The notes beneath the pieces are model-generated. The model worked only from the letters and a program-made list of their open reading frames with translations, had not been told where the DNA came from and did not search any database. This document shows, in pieces, positions 34,304 to 47,063 of a DNA stretch of 64,000 nt (positions are counted from its first letter, which is position 1; each line of letters begins with the position of its first letter). The stretch is from Ananas comosus (Eukaryota > Streptophyta > Magnoliopsida > Poales > Bromeliaceae): assembly GCF_001540865.1 (NCBI RefSeq), contig NC_033640.1:283174-347173 (forward strand). Direction: 5' to 3'. The position numbers and the translations under genes were made by a program.

Positions 34304-34469
34304 TAATAATAATAAATAAAAATAAGGGTACATAATTTTATGGACTTTCCAAGTACGAGCTGAAATAAATGACCCTTAACTTCTCTTCTCGTATAAAATA
34401 GTTTGTTTTGAATGCTATCGGGCTACTCCAACCTTTAGGGATCCATGAAATTATTTGTGAAAAAAAAAA

Positions 34470-37384
34470 GGCCAATTTGCATAAAAAATCTATTAGTTTT
34501 GAGTTTTTGCAAAAGTAAGCCGTCTTTTTGAATTTTGCAGATTCGGGCCGAACTTTTAGAAGAATGACAAACTACCCCTCTTTCAAAATACATAAAAATT
34601 ATATGCTTTAAATGTCTAGAAAAATACAAGTGCTAAGCCATTGAGTGTAAAATTTTTTGAAAATGATAATTCCTAAGGCATAACTATATGTACTTTTCTC
34701 GTGAAACGAGAAATCTCATTCAAAACAAAATAAAAAGAATAAAGAATAATTAATAAGATAAAAAAGTGCAACATCCTTTCAAATAGTGCAATATCTGTAT
34801 AAGTAGTGCAACATATGTATTATTAATACATATTTTTACATGATTTTTACACTAAATTACGTACAGTTTAGTATATTACTCGAAAATAATATAATATATT
34901 AAAACATACTATAAAAATTATACAATATATATACAAACAGTACATATTTTATACTATTTGTACAGATGTTTACACCATTTGTATAAACGTTGCATTATTA
35001 TGAGAGAATGTTGCACTATTTAGATGTGTATTGCACACTTTCTTTTTAAAAATTAAATTTTATTGCATATTAAATATAGTGTCAAATTTCTTTAAAATGA
35101 CAACTGGTAAGCCATAATTATATGTATCTTTCTCGTGAAACGAGAATCCTCATTCAAAACAAAATAAAAAGAATAAATAATAATAAATAAGATGAAAAAG
35201 TGCAGCATTCTCTCAAATAGTGCAAAGATACTCTTCCAAATAGTGCAATATCTTATAAGTAGTACAACATATGCATTGTTAATACACATTTTCATGATTT
35301 TTACACTAAATTATATACAGTTTAGTATATTACAAAAAAATAATATAATATACTACAATATATTATAAAAATTATACAACATATGTACAAACGGTGCATA
35401 TTTTATACTATTTGTATAGATATTTACACCATTTGTATAAACGTTGCATTATTATGAGAGAATGTTGCATCATTTAGATGTGTGTTGCACTCTTTCTTTT
35501 TAAAAATTAATTTTCATTGCATATTAAATAAAGTGTCAATTTTTTGGAAATGACAATTGCTTAGTCATAATTACATGTACCTTTCTCGTGAAACGAGAAA
35601 CCTCATTTAAGACAAAATAAAAAAAATAAAAAATAATTAATAAGAAGAAAGAGTGCAACATCCTCTCAAATAGTGTAACATGCGCTTCCAAATAGTGCAA
35701 CATCTGTATAATAGTGTAACATATGTATTATTAAGACACATTTTGCATGATTTTTACACTAAATTACGTACAGTTTAGTATATTACACAAAACTAATATA
35801 ATATATTATGCGTAATATAACTACATTTTGTAATATATTATATTATTTCTGCGTAATAAACTAAACTGCACGTAATTTTGTATAAAAATCATTCAAAATA
35901 TGTATTAACAATATATATGTTGCACTACTTATACAGATATTGCACTATTTGGAAGAGCATGCTGCACTATTTAATCTTATTAATTATTTTTTATTCTTTC
36001 TTTTTGTCTTGAATGAGAATTCTCGTTTCACGAGAATTGTACATTTAATTATGGCTTAGCAGTTGTCATTTTTAAAAATTTTGACACTTTATTTAATATT
36101 TAATAAATTTTTTTTTCAAAAAATGAGTACAATACACATCTAAATGGTGCAATATCCTCTCATAATAGTGCAATATTTACACAAATGGTATAAATATCTG
36201 TACAAATAGTGTAAAATATGCACCGTTTGTACATATATTGTATAATTTTTATAGTATGTTGTAATATATTATACTATTTTCGCGTAATATACAAAACTGT
36301 GCGTAATTTAGTGTAAAAATCATGCAAAATGTGTATTAATAATATATATGTTGCACTACTTATGCGGATATTACATTATTTGGAAGAGCATGTTGCACTA
36401 TTTGAAAGGATGTTGCGCTCTTTCATCTTATTAATTATTTTTTATTCTTTTTATTTTATCTTGAATGAGGTTTTTCGTTTTACAAGAAAGGTATATGTAA
36501 TTATGGCTTAACAGTTGTCATTTTTAAAAAATTTGGCACTTTATTTAATATGCAATGAAATTTAATTTTCAAAAAGAAAGAGTGCAATATACATCTAAAT
36601 GGTGCAACATCCTTTAATAATAGTGCAATATTTACACAAATGGTGTAAATATCTGTACGAATAGTATAAAATATGTACCGTTTATACATATATTGTATAA
36701 TTTTTATTGTATGTTGTAATATATTATATTAGTTTGCGCAATATATTAAACTGTACGTAATATATTGAAAAGTTCTCGACTTTTCGATTTACCCCTCTTA
36801 GAAGGCTAATATTGAAAATACCCTCTTTACGTTCCAACCTATTTCTAATATACCCCTAGAGTTAAAATCTGTTAATTAACTCTGTTAACTATGTAAAATT
36901 ACTATTTTGCCCTTTCAAATATATCCTTCCACCGTCAGTGACTTTTTTATTTGCCCTTAAAGTCTGGGGCACAAAAAGTATTTTGACTTTTGGTCTTTTC
37001 CAATATACCCATCTACCGTCACCAACATTTTTTATTTGCCTTTAAGTTAAGGGCAAAATTGACATTTTAATTTTTTTTAACTGTGGTAGATGTTTAATTC
37101 ACGTTTAACCCAAGTTAACTTAACAGGAGATAACTGCGAAGGTATTTTGCAATAACGGTGGAACATATGAGGGGTATTTTAGAAAGAAAAAAAAAAGTAG
37201 GGGTAAATCGGATATTTTCAAACGTATAAGGGGTATATAGGCAATTATTCCTAATTTTTATATATTTTGAAAGAGAGGTAGTTTGGTCATTCTTCTGAAA
37301 ATTCGGTCCGAATCTGTAAAATTCAAAAAGACGGTATATTTTTGCAAAAGCTGAAAACTAATAAATTTTTTATGTAAATTGGCC
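34470..37384. mobile_element. Large foldback (MULE-like) element with inverted tandem arrays
   Basis: The ends are inverted for at least 130 bp: GGCCAATTTGCATAAAAAAT at 34470, and the complement ending AATTGGCC at 37384. It is flanked by runs of nine to ten A, compatible with a 9-bp duplication as in Mutator-like elements. Inside, a ~440-bp unit appears three times forward (about 34640, 35095, 35550) and then at least twice inverted (about 35830-36740), turning at about 35810. Each unit has a small hairpin, TTCTCGTGAAACGAGAA (34696, 35132, 35584; inverted at about 36022), and many AATAGTGCAACAT-like words. No transposase ORF is present. Confidence 0.75.
36770..37250. repeat. Nested repeat in the right arm of the foldback element
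   Basis: This segment breaks the symmetry of the foldback. Its own ends are roughly inverted (CGATTTACCCCT near 36783; AGGGGTAAATCG near 37198), with 'ataccc' words following. It is probably a separate MITE inserted later. Confidence 0.5.
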
Positions 37385-37567
37385 AAAAAAAAATTAAACT
37401 ACAAAGAATTCTATCAAACAAGTTTCATCACGAAACCCATTTATATTGTCAGATATCGCAAGTATTGCTTCGAGATTCATAGTAAGTAATATTTGACGGT
37501 GATCAAGGAAGCATGTAAGTCGATAAATTTTTTTCTCTTTTTTCTCTGTTCAAATCTCCCACTTTTC

Positions 37568-37608
<41 letters not shown>

Positions 37609-37612
37609 GAAA

Positions 37613-38527
37613 TCTATAGTATATAGGGAAAACTTCAAAAACCCCTCGTAGTTTTGTAGTTTCTCATTTTGCCCCCCTGTAGTTTACAATGTATCAATTT
37701 GCCCCTCTGTGGTTTCTTTTTTCTCTTTTTCTTATCAATTTTATTATTTTTTTTCTTAAATCAGTGATAAAGTTAAAATTAAATGATACTAATGTGAATA
37801 TTTGATAAATCTAGATGGATATCTGAAGTTTTTTATATATAATTTAATAAAATATTAACGAAAAAGCTACTGAAAAGAAAAAACGAAACCACAGGGGGGC
37901 AATTTGATACATTTTAAACTATAGGGGGTAAAGTGAGAAACTATGAAACCACGGGGAGTTTTTTGAAGTTTTCCCCTTAATATATGATTAAAAAAATTTA
38001 TAATTTTTTTAATTCAATCTAAAATTTTATTTATTTTTATAAAAATTTAAAATATATAAATAATTTTTAAATAAGTTAAATTACTTGTATTAAATATAAA
38101 TTTGAATTAAACTGAATAAAAGAATTATTAAAAATATATAAAAACTAAGGAAGGAAATTTAAAAATGAAACATAAAAAAATAAAAAAAATAAAAATAAAT
38201 AAGGATAAGATAAATAAAAGAAGAATAGAGGCAAAAATGTAAGAACAATAAATTATTTTTTCTAAAAATTATATATAATTATAATAATAATTATAATATA
38301 TATAATTATAAATATAATTATATATAATTTCTTATTAGTATGATTTTTGCCTTTATTTTTTTAATATTCTTTATAATTTATTTTTATATTTTTATTACAG
38401 CAATATTTGTTTATTTTTTAGTTATTTTTTTATATCATTTTTTGACTTTTTTTTTACTATTATTTATTTTATTTATATATTTATTTTTACACAATTATTT
38501 CGCTGCAACACGCTAGTCCTTCACTAG
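37613..38527 (+). mobile_element. Non-autonomous Helitron 2
   Basis: It starts TCTATAGTATATAGGG at 37613 and ends CTAG at 38524-38527. The element sits between host A (37612) and T (38528) in the (AAT)n tract of R copy 3. A Helitron-like end, CGCTGCAACACGC, precedes the terminus, though its hairpin is weak. It carries a family E MITE at 37626-37976; the rest is extremely AT-rich. Confidence 0.65.
37626..37976. repeat. MITE (family E, copy 2)
   Basis: The ends GGGAAAACTTCAAAAACCCC and GAGTTTTTTGAAGTTTTCCCC are inverted and continue as ~60 bp of imperfect complementarity ('ttgcccccctgtagttt' / 'actatagggggtaaa'). It is nested in Helitron 2. Confidence 0.7.
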
Positions 38528-38657
38528 TAAATAATAAAAACACAAGGTTTCATAATTTTATGGGCTTCTCAGCAGAGCCCACTTTGGCCCACAAACCATA
38601 TTTGAGGAGAGAGAAAGAGCTTAGAGAGAGAGAGAGAGAGAGCTGTGTTGCTCTCCC

Positions 38658-40969
38658 ATGTATCGTTGCTATCGTGCGCTTGTGCCCAGGGGGCGCACGC
38701 TAGCGACCCGACGCTTTCTCTCCGACTCACTGGAATTAGGGTTAGGGTTTCCGAAGCCGAGCCTCCCCGGGATCGAGCCCTCCCCCGGCGCCGACACGCT
38801 CGCGGCGCTCCTCCTCCGGCACCACAACCCCTTCCACCCGCTCGAGTCCCCGCTCGAGCTCGTCGCCCTCGGCGGCGGCGCCGCCCTCTCCCCCGCCCTC
38901 GTCGTCCAGACCCTCCTCCGCCTCCGCCACGCCTCCAAGGTCGCCCTCGCCTTCTTCGTCTCCGTCCGCGACCACGTCCACCACCACCGTTGCAATGGCG
39001 GCGCCCAACCCCTCCTCGGCCCCGCCGCGTACGACGCCATGGTCGACATCCTCGGCCGCGTGCGCCAGTTCGACGTCGCGTGGCAGCTCATCGTCGAGAT
39101 GGGCTGCGGCGGCGGCGGCGGCGGCGGCGGCGATGTGGGGCCCACGCCGAGGACGTTCGCGGTGCTGGTGAGGAGGTACGTGGCGGCGGGGATGACGCGG
39201 CAGGCGATCCGGTCCTTCGACGACATGGAGGCGTTCGTCGGGAGGGAGCCGGGCTCGGCGGAGTTCCAGATGCTTCTGGACACCCTCTGCAAGTATGGGC
39301 ACGCAAAGGTATCGCCTTTATTGCGAACTTTTCCTTTTCCTTTTCCCATGGCTCTATTGATTAGCTCTTCTGATACAATTGCTTCCTTACTTGCTTTGTA
39401 ACAGGGAGTTTTATTTGATTAGATTTGTTTGATTTTGGGATGCTCCATTTCTTTATAAATGTTGATTATAATGCATGGTTATACTGGTGAATGAGAAGTT
39501 TGCAATTTCGCGACGGCGAATAGTGTAAAATTCATTTTTTGTGGCAATTTGTGTGTACTGTTTGTTTTATATGTCTTTGTTAGATTGGTGATATAGATTA
39601 CAGTCACTCAGGTTTTGCATGGGAAATCATTGTGGTGTTCATGAGTACTAATTCTTTTTTCAAATTTAAGAATCGAGCATTCCTCAAAAGTTTCGGAATT
39701 TGGATTGCACCACAGGTTGCACACTTCTTCTTTTTTTTTTATAGATTTAAGAGGCAACGACGGACTTTAAACTCAATAAACTGAGTTATCTTGAAGCTTT
39801 GCAAATCCGTTTACGGAGCACATGTTTTGCAGTAAGATGATTTTACCATCTCCAACACTTGTTCATCTAATTATGCTGAACGCTCTTACAGCGTTCGTTT
39901 CTTTTCCTTATTTTACATTATGAGTGAATGATTGGGTTATTCAGCTGATCTTGTTTCAATCCTGAGGTATTCACTGGTTGGAGTATTTTGATGATCATTG
40001 CAGGTTGCAACAGAGATATTCAACAAGAGAAAATCCAAGTACGAACCCGACGAGAAGACGTACTCGATCTTGATTTATGGATGGTGCAAGGTAAACCAGC
40101 TTGAAATGGCCCAAAAGTTCCTAAAAGAAATGACCGATCGTGGGGTAGAACCGAATATAGTTACATATAACATCCTGCTGAATGGGATTTGCAGGCACGC
40201 GAGCTTGCACCCGGAAAATCGCTTCGACAGAACAATCCGTGCTGCTGAGGACCTTTTGAAGGAAATGGGGTCTAGGGGGATTGAACCCGATGTGACGAGC
40301 TACTCTATCATTCTACATGTTTATAGCCGGGCCCACAAACCCGAGCTCTGTCTTCATATGTTCCGGTCAATGAGAGAGAAAGGCATTTGCCCCACTGTGG
40401 CGACGTACACCTCGGTAGTTAAATGTCTGGCTTCTTGTGGGAGATTAGAAGCTGCAGAAAAATTACTCGATGAAATGTCTAGCAATGGAGTGTGCCCATC
40501 CCCCGCCACTTATAATTGCTTCTTTAAGGAATATAGAGGGAGAAATGATTGGGAAGGCGCAATGAATTTGTACAAGAAAATGAAGGAATCGGGCTCGTTA
40601 AGCAAGCCCGATATTCACACGTACAATATATTACTTGGAATGTTCTCGAAGTTGGATCGATTAGGAACTGTTCGGGAATTGTGGAGTGATATGAGTGAGA
40701 GTGGTGTTGGGCCGGATTTGGATTCGTACACTTTGCTCATCCATGGGCTTTGCGAGAAGAATAAGTGGAGAGAAGCGTGCCAGTTCTTTATGGAGATGAT
40801 AGAGAAAGGGTTTCTCCCGCAGAAGGTTACATTCGAGACTCTTTATCGAGGATTGATTCAAGCTGATATGTTGAGGACTTGGAGGAGATTGAAGAAGAAG
40901 GTTGATGAAGAATCATTGAAATTTGGTGCTGAGTTTGAGCATTATCATTTTAAACCGTATAAGAGATGA
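38658..40969 (+). CDS. Pentatricopeptide repeat protein, P class, organelle-targeted
   Basis: PPR proteins bind organellar RNA in a sequence-specific way and act in its processing, stability or translation. Two exons, 38658-39308 and 40004-40969, join in phase 0 (AAG|GTATCG...TGCAG|GTTGC), giving 538 residues. The N-terminus (MYRCYRALVPRGRTLATRRF) is basic and Arg/Ser-rich, like a mitochondrial presequence. A run of eight Gly lies near residue 152-160. About eight to ten 35-residue motifs follow, clearest in exon 2: PDEKTYSILIYGWCK, PNIVTYNILLNGICR, PDVTSYSIILHVYSR, PTVATYTSVVKCL, PSPATYNCFFKEY, PDIHTYNILLGMF and PDLDSYTLLIHGL. There is no E, DYW or SMR domain. Exon 1 is far more GC-rich than exon 2, a monocot gradient. 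A (GA)n tract just before the ATG is in the leader. The specific orthologue and RNA target are not assigned. Confidence 0.93.
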
Positions 40970-43199
40970 TTTTAGTTGTGGGCTTGAATTTTGTAAATAC
41001 GTGATTGGGAAGATGAGGCTTTTTTCTTAGGGCTGATTTTACATGGCAAAATGCAAAAAAGATTGAAAACAGTTTGGAAGTGGTATCATAATTATAGGTG
41101 CTGTAAGGCATCATGCTTAAAGATGATTATTTTGATACAATCCAACAACTCTGCAGCTTGTTATCTGTCTGCGTAAGTGCTCTGGGACAGGTCAGTTTGA
41201 AGAAGCCCTAATAGCTTTTCTGTCAAAATCATTGTGGCATCTTTCGACTGTAGCTAGAAGCAGAAATTCCGAAGCGGCTCCTGATTTAGTGGCTCAAAAG
41301 CTCATGTTGCACATTCCTCTCCAACCAAAAGCTCAACACCGTTTGTTTGGCAAACATTCATCTTCTACTTCTATAGTTAAGAAGCTCTTCTTGAAGGCGT
41401 GAAAAAAAAAGGTTTGTCAGTGCTGTCGTCAGCAATGTACGTATGTTCTCTTACCAAGTGCTTGAGAAATCTTTCTTTAAAGTTTTTCTTAGTCTTACTA
41501 TTTATGATTGTTTCAACCATATATTTCTATGTTTTCTACATTGGTTAACAAGTTAAGGTCTTTTATTCGTAGTTCGGTGGATATATTTTTATAAATGGTT
41601 TGGTGAGTGTGAGATGCTACCAAAGAATAATATATTGTGTTGTATCTTTGGACTAGCTCGCTTAGCTTAAGCGAGCTTACTAAACAAGTAAAATATTTGA
41701 ATCGAGCCATAATTGAGTAATTGATCTCGTCGTGTATGCTATTGAGTTTCTTTGGTTATGTTCTCTGTCCCCTTTTCGGAAGTTAAGGCCTTGTTTGGTA
41801 CTACTTTAGTCAATGTTTTTCTTAGCTCAGATTGTATGCTGTTGATCTCAATTCGAATAAGCTTTTGTTCATTAGCTAACAACAAGCCTAGTGTAAACCT
41901 TCTTTGTGCTGAAGTACTTTTATGTTGGACTTGTCTCAGTTACTTTTGAATTGCCCTCATCATTTGAAACTGTTTTGGGAATTAACCAAGAGAATTTGGT
42001 GGCTTAGAGGATGATAAACTGGGGAGATGAAGGAAGATAAACATTATTTTATGACTCCAAATACCCGATTAGTATAATTTCCTACAGTTGCCGGACATTG
42101 TTGGAATTAGAGGGCAGCGAAAATTTACAAACTAGATAGCCGACGTATCTAGTAACTAAAATTAGATCGGGTTGCTTGTTTTACTAGCTAGATATTAAAT
42201 TCAATCAAACAAACATCGAATAACTATACATTTGTGCTTACATTTGATGAATTGATGCAGGGAGTATATATTTGAATATTTCATTGTCGTAATTCTGGAA
42301 TTTTAAATGATTCACTACCTAAGCTAGTGGAATATCTTTATAGATGATAGAGACATGTTTGCTTTTAAAGCATACACACATGGAATGCAACTTAGTTGCA
42401 TTGTGTTTTGAATGATGCTTCATTCAAAACAGCTGACTCACACAACTAGTGCCTTGTTGTTACTTTAAATATTTGCTATTTCTGCTTGATTTTCATTTGA
42501 GAAGATTGAGAAAGTTGGAAAGTAATAAACTGCATAGTTTTATGAGAAATTGGAGAAAATCAAAACATTTTCCTTTGATGGTAATTAGAAGTTCTCATTA
42601 GAAGAAAATCTGGAATTAGATACACTTCAAAAGTGACATTGAGAATAAGTCTTGAAGTAGTCTTCCGTTTATAAAGAATATATTTCTAATTGATTTTTTT
42701 AATCCTAAGAGAAATAAAAATAGCAATTTTTACTATAAACGTGATTCACCAGCAGATGCAGCGTGAATAGAATTTAAAGTGAATAGAATTCAAAGAAAGA
42801 TGTTTGGTAAAATAATTTAATAGTCATAATGAAAGAACAGTCTATATCTCTGAAATTGAGACCACCCTTACAATGAAGGGTTAATAGAATGCAATTAATT
42901 GCATTTTGTTCTGATTTAATAGTTGTAGTGAAATAATAATTTATATCTTTAAAATTGAGATAGGTAGAATTAAGGGTGAATAGAATGTATTTTATTTTGA
43001 TTTTGTAATATTATTTTTGTAATGTTATTGTGAATTTCACATTTAATAAAATCATGAGAAGAAAGAATATTTTTAGCCTTAAATTTTTTGCCTTAGAACT
43101 AATTTAATAGTATTACTATAACTTAGTATTTTCATTGAAACGTTATAACTGAGGAAAAGATAATGCAATCGGCAAATATAAATATAGACAGATAGTTAG
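40970..43199. other. 3' flank of the PPR gene and intergenic region
   Basis: No gene is supported. Short frames here lack protein-like composition. The stretch from 42660 to 43190 contains degenerate 'aatagaat' words, possibly an old MITE. Confidence 0.5.
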
Positions 43200-43882
43200 A
43201 CTACTATACTCTTGTTAGATTTTTGATGATGGAGCTTCTACATTGAAATTCATATTGTTAAACAGAAAGTACTCCATCATCGAAAATAAATTTTATAATT
43301 TTTCGATATTATTCACCGTTATGATCGAAAACGACTTAATAGTACGGGGCTACTATGCTCTTATGAGTATAGAGCTTTTTGTACTCATAAGTTATTTTTG
43401 TTGATGGAGTTTTCTAATTAGCGATCCACTCTGTTAAATATAATCTAGAGTATTTGAAACTTCTAAAAAATAAATTTTGTAACTTTTCGAAATTATAATA
43501 AAGTCTATCAAGCAGGCATAAAATGAACAATAAAAATCGAACGACGTTTTAAAAATAGATAATCGAATCCTTCAATTTAAGATCGGAGTTATTAATCTTT
43601 ATCCAGCTAGTTAATAAAATTTTTTTATTAAAAATTCAATCTATTCTAATTCTTTTACACTGTTAAACTAGCAAGTATTCCAAACCGACCATTGAAAATT
43701 ATCAATTTTGTGACATTTTGATCGTAAGATAAATGATGTCGAAAAATAATGAAATTTGATTTCTAGAAGTTTTAAATGTTCTAAATAATGTTTAACGGTA
43801 TGAATTGTCGATTCGGAAATTCTATCACCGAAAGCAACTTATGAGTACGAGTGTGATTGTATTTATAAGAATATAGTAGCCG

Positions 43883-43926
<44 letters not shown>

Positions 43927-44625
43927 TCCGGCTATTATACTTTTATGAGTATGATCGCTCTCATACTCATAAATCATTTTCGATGATAGAGCTTCCGAAT
44001 CAACGATCCATACCGTTAAACATTATTTACAGCATTTAAAACTTCTAGAAATCAAATTTTATAATTTTTCGACATTATTTACCTTACGATCAAGAGGTCA
44101 CAAATTTGACAATTTTTAATAGCTGGTATGGGATATTTGCTAGTTTAACAGTGTAAAAGAATCGAAATTTGTTGAATTTTTGATAGAATTTTTGATAGAA
44201 AATTCTATTCATTACCTAGATAAAGATCAATAACTCTGATCTTTGAATTGAAGGATCCGATCATCTTTTTTTAGGATGTCGTTCGATTTTGACCGTTCAT
44301 TTTATGCCCGCTTGATGAACTTTATTATGATTTCGAAAATTTACGAAAATACTCTGGATCATATTTAACGAAGTGGATCGTCGATTCGGAAGCTCCATCA
44401 TTGAAAAAAACTTATGAGTACGAGAGCTCCAATACTCATAATAGTATAGTAGCCTCGGCCATATATATATATATATATATATAGGCTACAAAGAATATGT
44501 AGGCCGCTAAGAATCGGCTACTAAGAATATTCCGATTATCAATTTGAAGTTTCGATCATTCATATCGACTTGATAGGACAATGCCCTCAATCCTATTAAT
44601 AGTATAGTAGCCGGACTCTATAGAG
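43200..44625. repeat. Cluster of palindromic MITEs (family B)
   Basis: Two near-complete copies lie at about 43354-43887 and 43925-44461, separated by (TA)n. A partial copy is at 43200-43330 and a short one at 44483-44625. The termini read GTCCGGCTATTATAC with an inner palindrome around CTCATACTCATAA / TTATGAGTACGAG. The cores ('gatggagcttccgaatc' and complement) are shared with families A and C. The two main copies face each other across the TA tract. Confidence 0.65.
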
Positions 44626-44628
44626 CTA

Positions 44629-45163
44629 GGCTACTATACTATCGGTAGCACGGAGCGCTCCGTGCTACCAAGTTGTTTTCGATGATGTGGCTTTCAAATC
44701 GACGATCGGCTCCGTTAGAGTTGATCTACACTATTGAAAGTATTTAGAAAGTAAATTTCATAATTTTTCGATATCATTTACCTATCAAACAAGTAGTCTA
44801 AAATTGAACGGCTGAAAATAAAAATCTCATAAAAAATGATGATAAAAGATTTAAATTCAAGATCAGATATACTGATCTTACTCTAAATAGTGAAAAGAAT
44901 TTTCTATAAAATTTTCATCGCATTTGAATTGTTTTACACCGTTAAACTCACAAACACACTACATCGGTCATTAAAATTGTCAATTTTGAGATCTTTTGAT
45001 CACTAGTCAAATGATGTCGAAAAAATTTAAAATTTAGTTTCCAAATACTTTCAATAATGTAGATTAAGTCTAACGGAGCCGATCGTCGATTTGGAAGCCG
45101 CATCATCGAAAGCAACTTGGTAGCACGGAGCGCTCCGTGCTACCGATAGCATAGTAGCCGGAC
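44629..45163. repeat. Long palindromic MITE (family A, copy 2)
   Basis: Nearly identical to the copy at 24036, with CACGGAGCGCTCCGTG at both ends, GGCTACTATACTATCGG on the left and its complement at the right. (TA)n(GA)n and an N run follow on the right. The high similarity between copies 20 kb apart suggests recent mobility. Confidence 0.75.
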
Positions 45164-45232
<69 letters not shown>

Positions 45233-45255
45233 NNNNNNNNNNNNNNNNNNNNNNN
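45233..45255. other. Assembly gap (23 N)
   Basis: A run of N at the end of a (GA)n tract. Confidence 0.99.
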
Positions 45256-46987
45256 TATACTTTCACTTTAAAAGTATGAAAATATTTTTAAAAATTTTTT
45301 TAAAATTTTATTCAAATAATTTTTTTAATGTAATTTTTGAAGTTCTTTCTAAATAATTTTTAAAGCTTTATAAATGTTTTAAGCTTTTAATTTAATTTTT
45401 TTAAAAAAAACCAGAATGACCTTTTCATAGTTAAAAAACTATTTAGAATTTTTTTTTAGCTTTTTAAAGATAAAAATTTTAAAAAACTAAAGACAAATCC
45501 TAGGCCCGAACGTTTGTACGTGTTGGGCACTATCGGGCCGGACCAGGCCGGGCTGTGCAGGGCTCCGACCCGTTTAGCCCCGGAATATGTGGCCTCTATC
45601 ACAGCCCTAAGTTTACCTTCCCCGTGAGCTCACCCCCTTCACAACGTCGCCCGTTTTGCGTGAAAATAATTTTTTTGTGGGTTGGTGTCGAAAATAATTC
45701 GTGGTCACATGTACTGAGCAGTGAGTGTACCGCGTGAGTTGAATGGGAATGGGTATATATATATATATATATATATATAACGAATAAAAATTTGTGAGGA
45801 ATTAAAAAAAAATTTATCCAAATAAAATAAAAAGTATTCTTCTATACACATTGAAAAAAATTAACTAATAAAAAACAAATCAGGTTTGAAAAATAGAATG
45901 ATTCGAAAATAGACTTGTCAAATCAACACTTGCTTAAATTTAGGAAATAAATTCAAAATTACATTTAAATTTTGAGTTTGATTCACAAAACTATATATAA
46001 GTTCAAGCTAAAATTCTAGTTTTGGAATCAAATCAAAATTTTGAATTTTGGGTGTATAGAAAAGAAAATTTGTATGCAATTGAACACATATAATAAATAA
46101 TATTTATAGACACAATACAATTCGACCCGGCCCCGGCGCGGCCCAAACATTTGGGCCGTACTAGGCCTATAGATTTAGGCCCATGTTTTATAGTTTTTGC
46201 TTTAAAACTTTCCAAATATATTTTTAATTTTTCTAATTTATTCAAATAATTTTTAATAGAATTTTTTTTAAAAAAATTCTTTCTGAATAATTTTCTTAAA
46301 ATTTAATTTGAAAATTTTTCTAAAAGATATATTTATTTTTTATTTTTTAAAAAAATTCTAATTAACTACAATATCCTTTTAATTGTTAAAAAATATTTAG
46401 AATATTTTTAAAGAATTTTAAAGATAAAAATATTTAAAACCAAAAGGAACAACTAGGCCAGCATGGGCCCAGCTTGGACCAACACGGCCCGAGTTATTGC
46501 TGGACCGGGCCGGGCCGGGTCGGGCTCGGGCCCTCATTACACCCGTAACCCGTTTCTGTAGCATGATACTTTAGTGTGGTCACCCCCGGTGAGCTCACCC
46601 CCTTTTACAGCGTCGCCCGATTAGCCCGAAAACATTTTTTTGCGGTTTCGGAGTCGAAAAAATTCGCGGTCACTTTTACAGAGCGGTGAGCGGACCGCAC
46701 GAGTTGGGTTGGGTGCTCTGTGCAATAAGTTTATGTATAGATGAAAATGGATAAAAAATGTTGAGAAATAAGAAAAATTAAAAATAATCATTCTATTAAG
46801 ATAAAATATACGAATATTTCATACGCATTTTTAAAAAATAATTAATTAATTAATCAGAAATACATCATCTTTGAAAAATAGAATGGTTTAAAAAGAGGTT
46901 TATGAAATCAATGACTATTTAAATTTAAATAATCATTCAAAATTAAATTTAAATTTTGAGTTAGATTCATAAATCTACATATAAATN
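45256..46987. repeat. Diverged ~0.97-kb tandem duplication, non-coding
   Basis: Unit 1 (about 45256-46020) and unit 2 (about 46186-46987) share order: a T/A-rich start, 'gggccgg' words, GTGAGCTCACCCCCTT (45623 and 46590), 'cgtcgcccg', 'tcgaaaa.aattcg.ggtcac', and a tail 'attt.gagtt.gattca.aaa'. The ~110-bp GC-rich core is better kept than the flanks. I see no ORF. N at 46987 ends unit 2. Confidence 0.6.
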
Positions 46988-47001
46988 AGCTATCATATCG
47001 T

Positions 47002-47063
<62 letters not shown>

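Larger units (their letters stand above)
32288..34348 (+). repeat. Tandem repeat R, copy 2 (holds a CACTA element and a Helitron)
   Basis: R sequence is at 32288-32435, 32936-33106 and 34304-34348. The first gap is the CACTA element. The second, in the (AAT)n tract, is a Helitron. Confidence 0.75.
34349..38570 (+). repeat. Tandem repeat R, copy 3 (holds a foldback element and a Helitron)
   Basis: R sequence is at 34349-34469, 37385-37612 and 38528-38570. The first gap is the large inverted-repeat element, set in the A-run after 'ttatttgtg'. The second is Helitron 2 in the (AAT)n tract. Confidence 0.75.

Noticed and set aside
38645..39364. Overlapping frames on both strands at PPR exon 1
   Set aside because: GC-rich shadows. 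The frame at 38658 joins exon 2 in phase and continues into PPR motifs.
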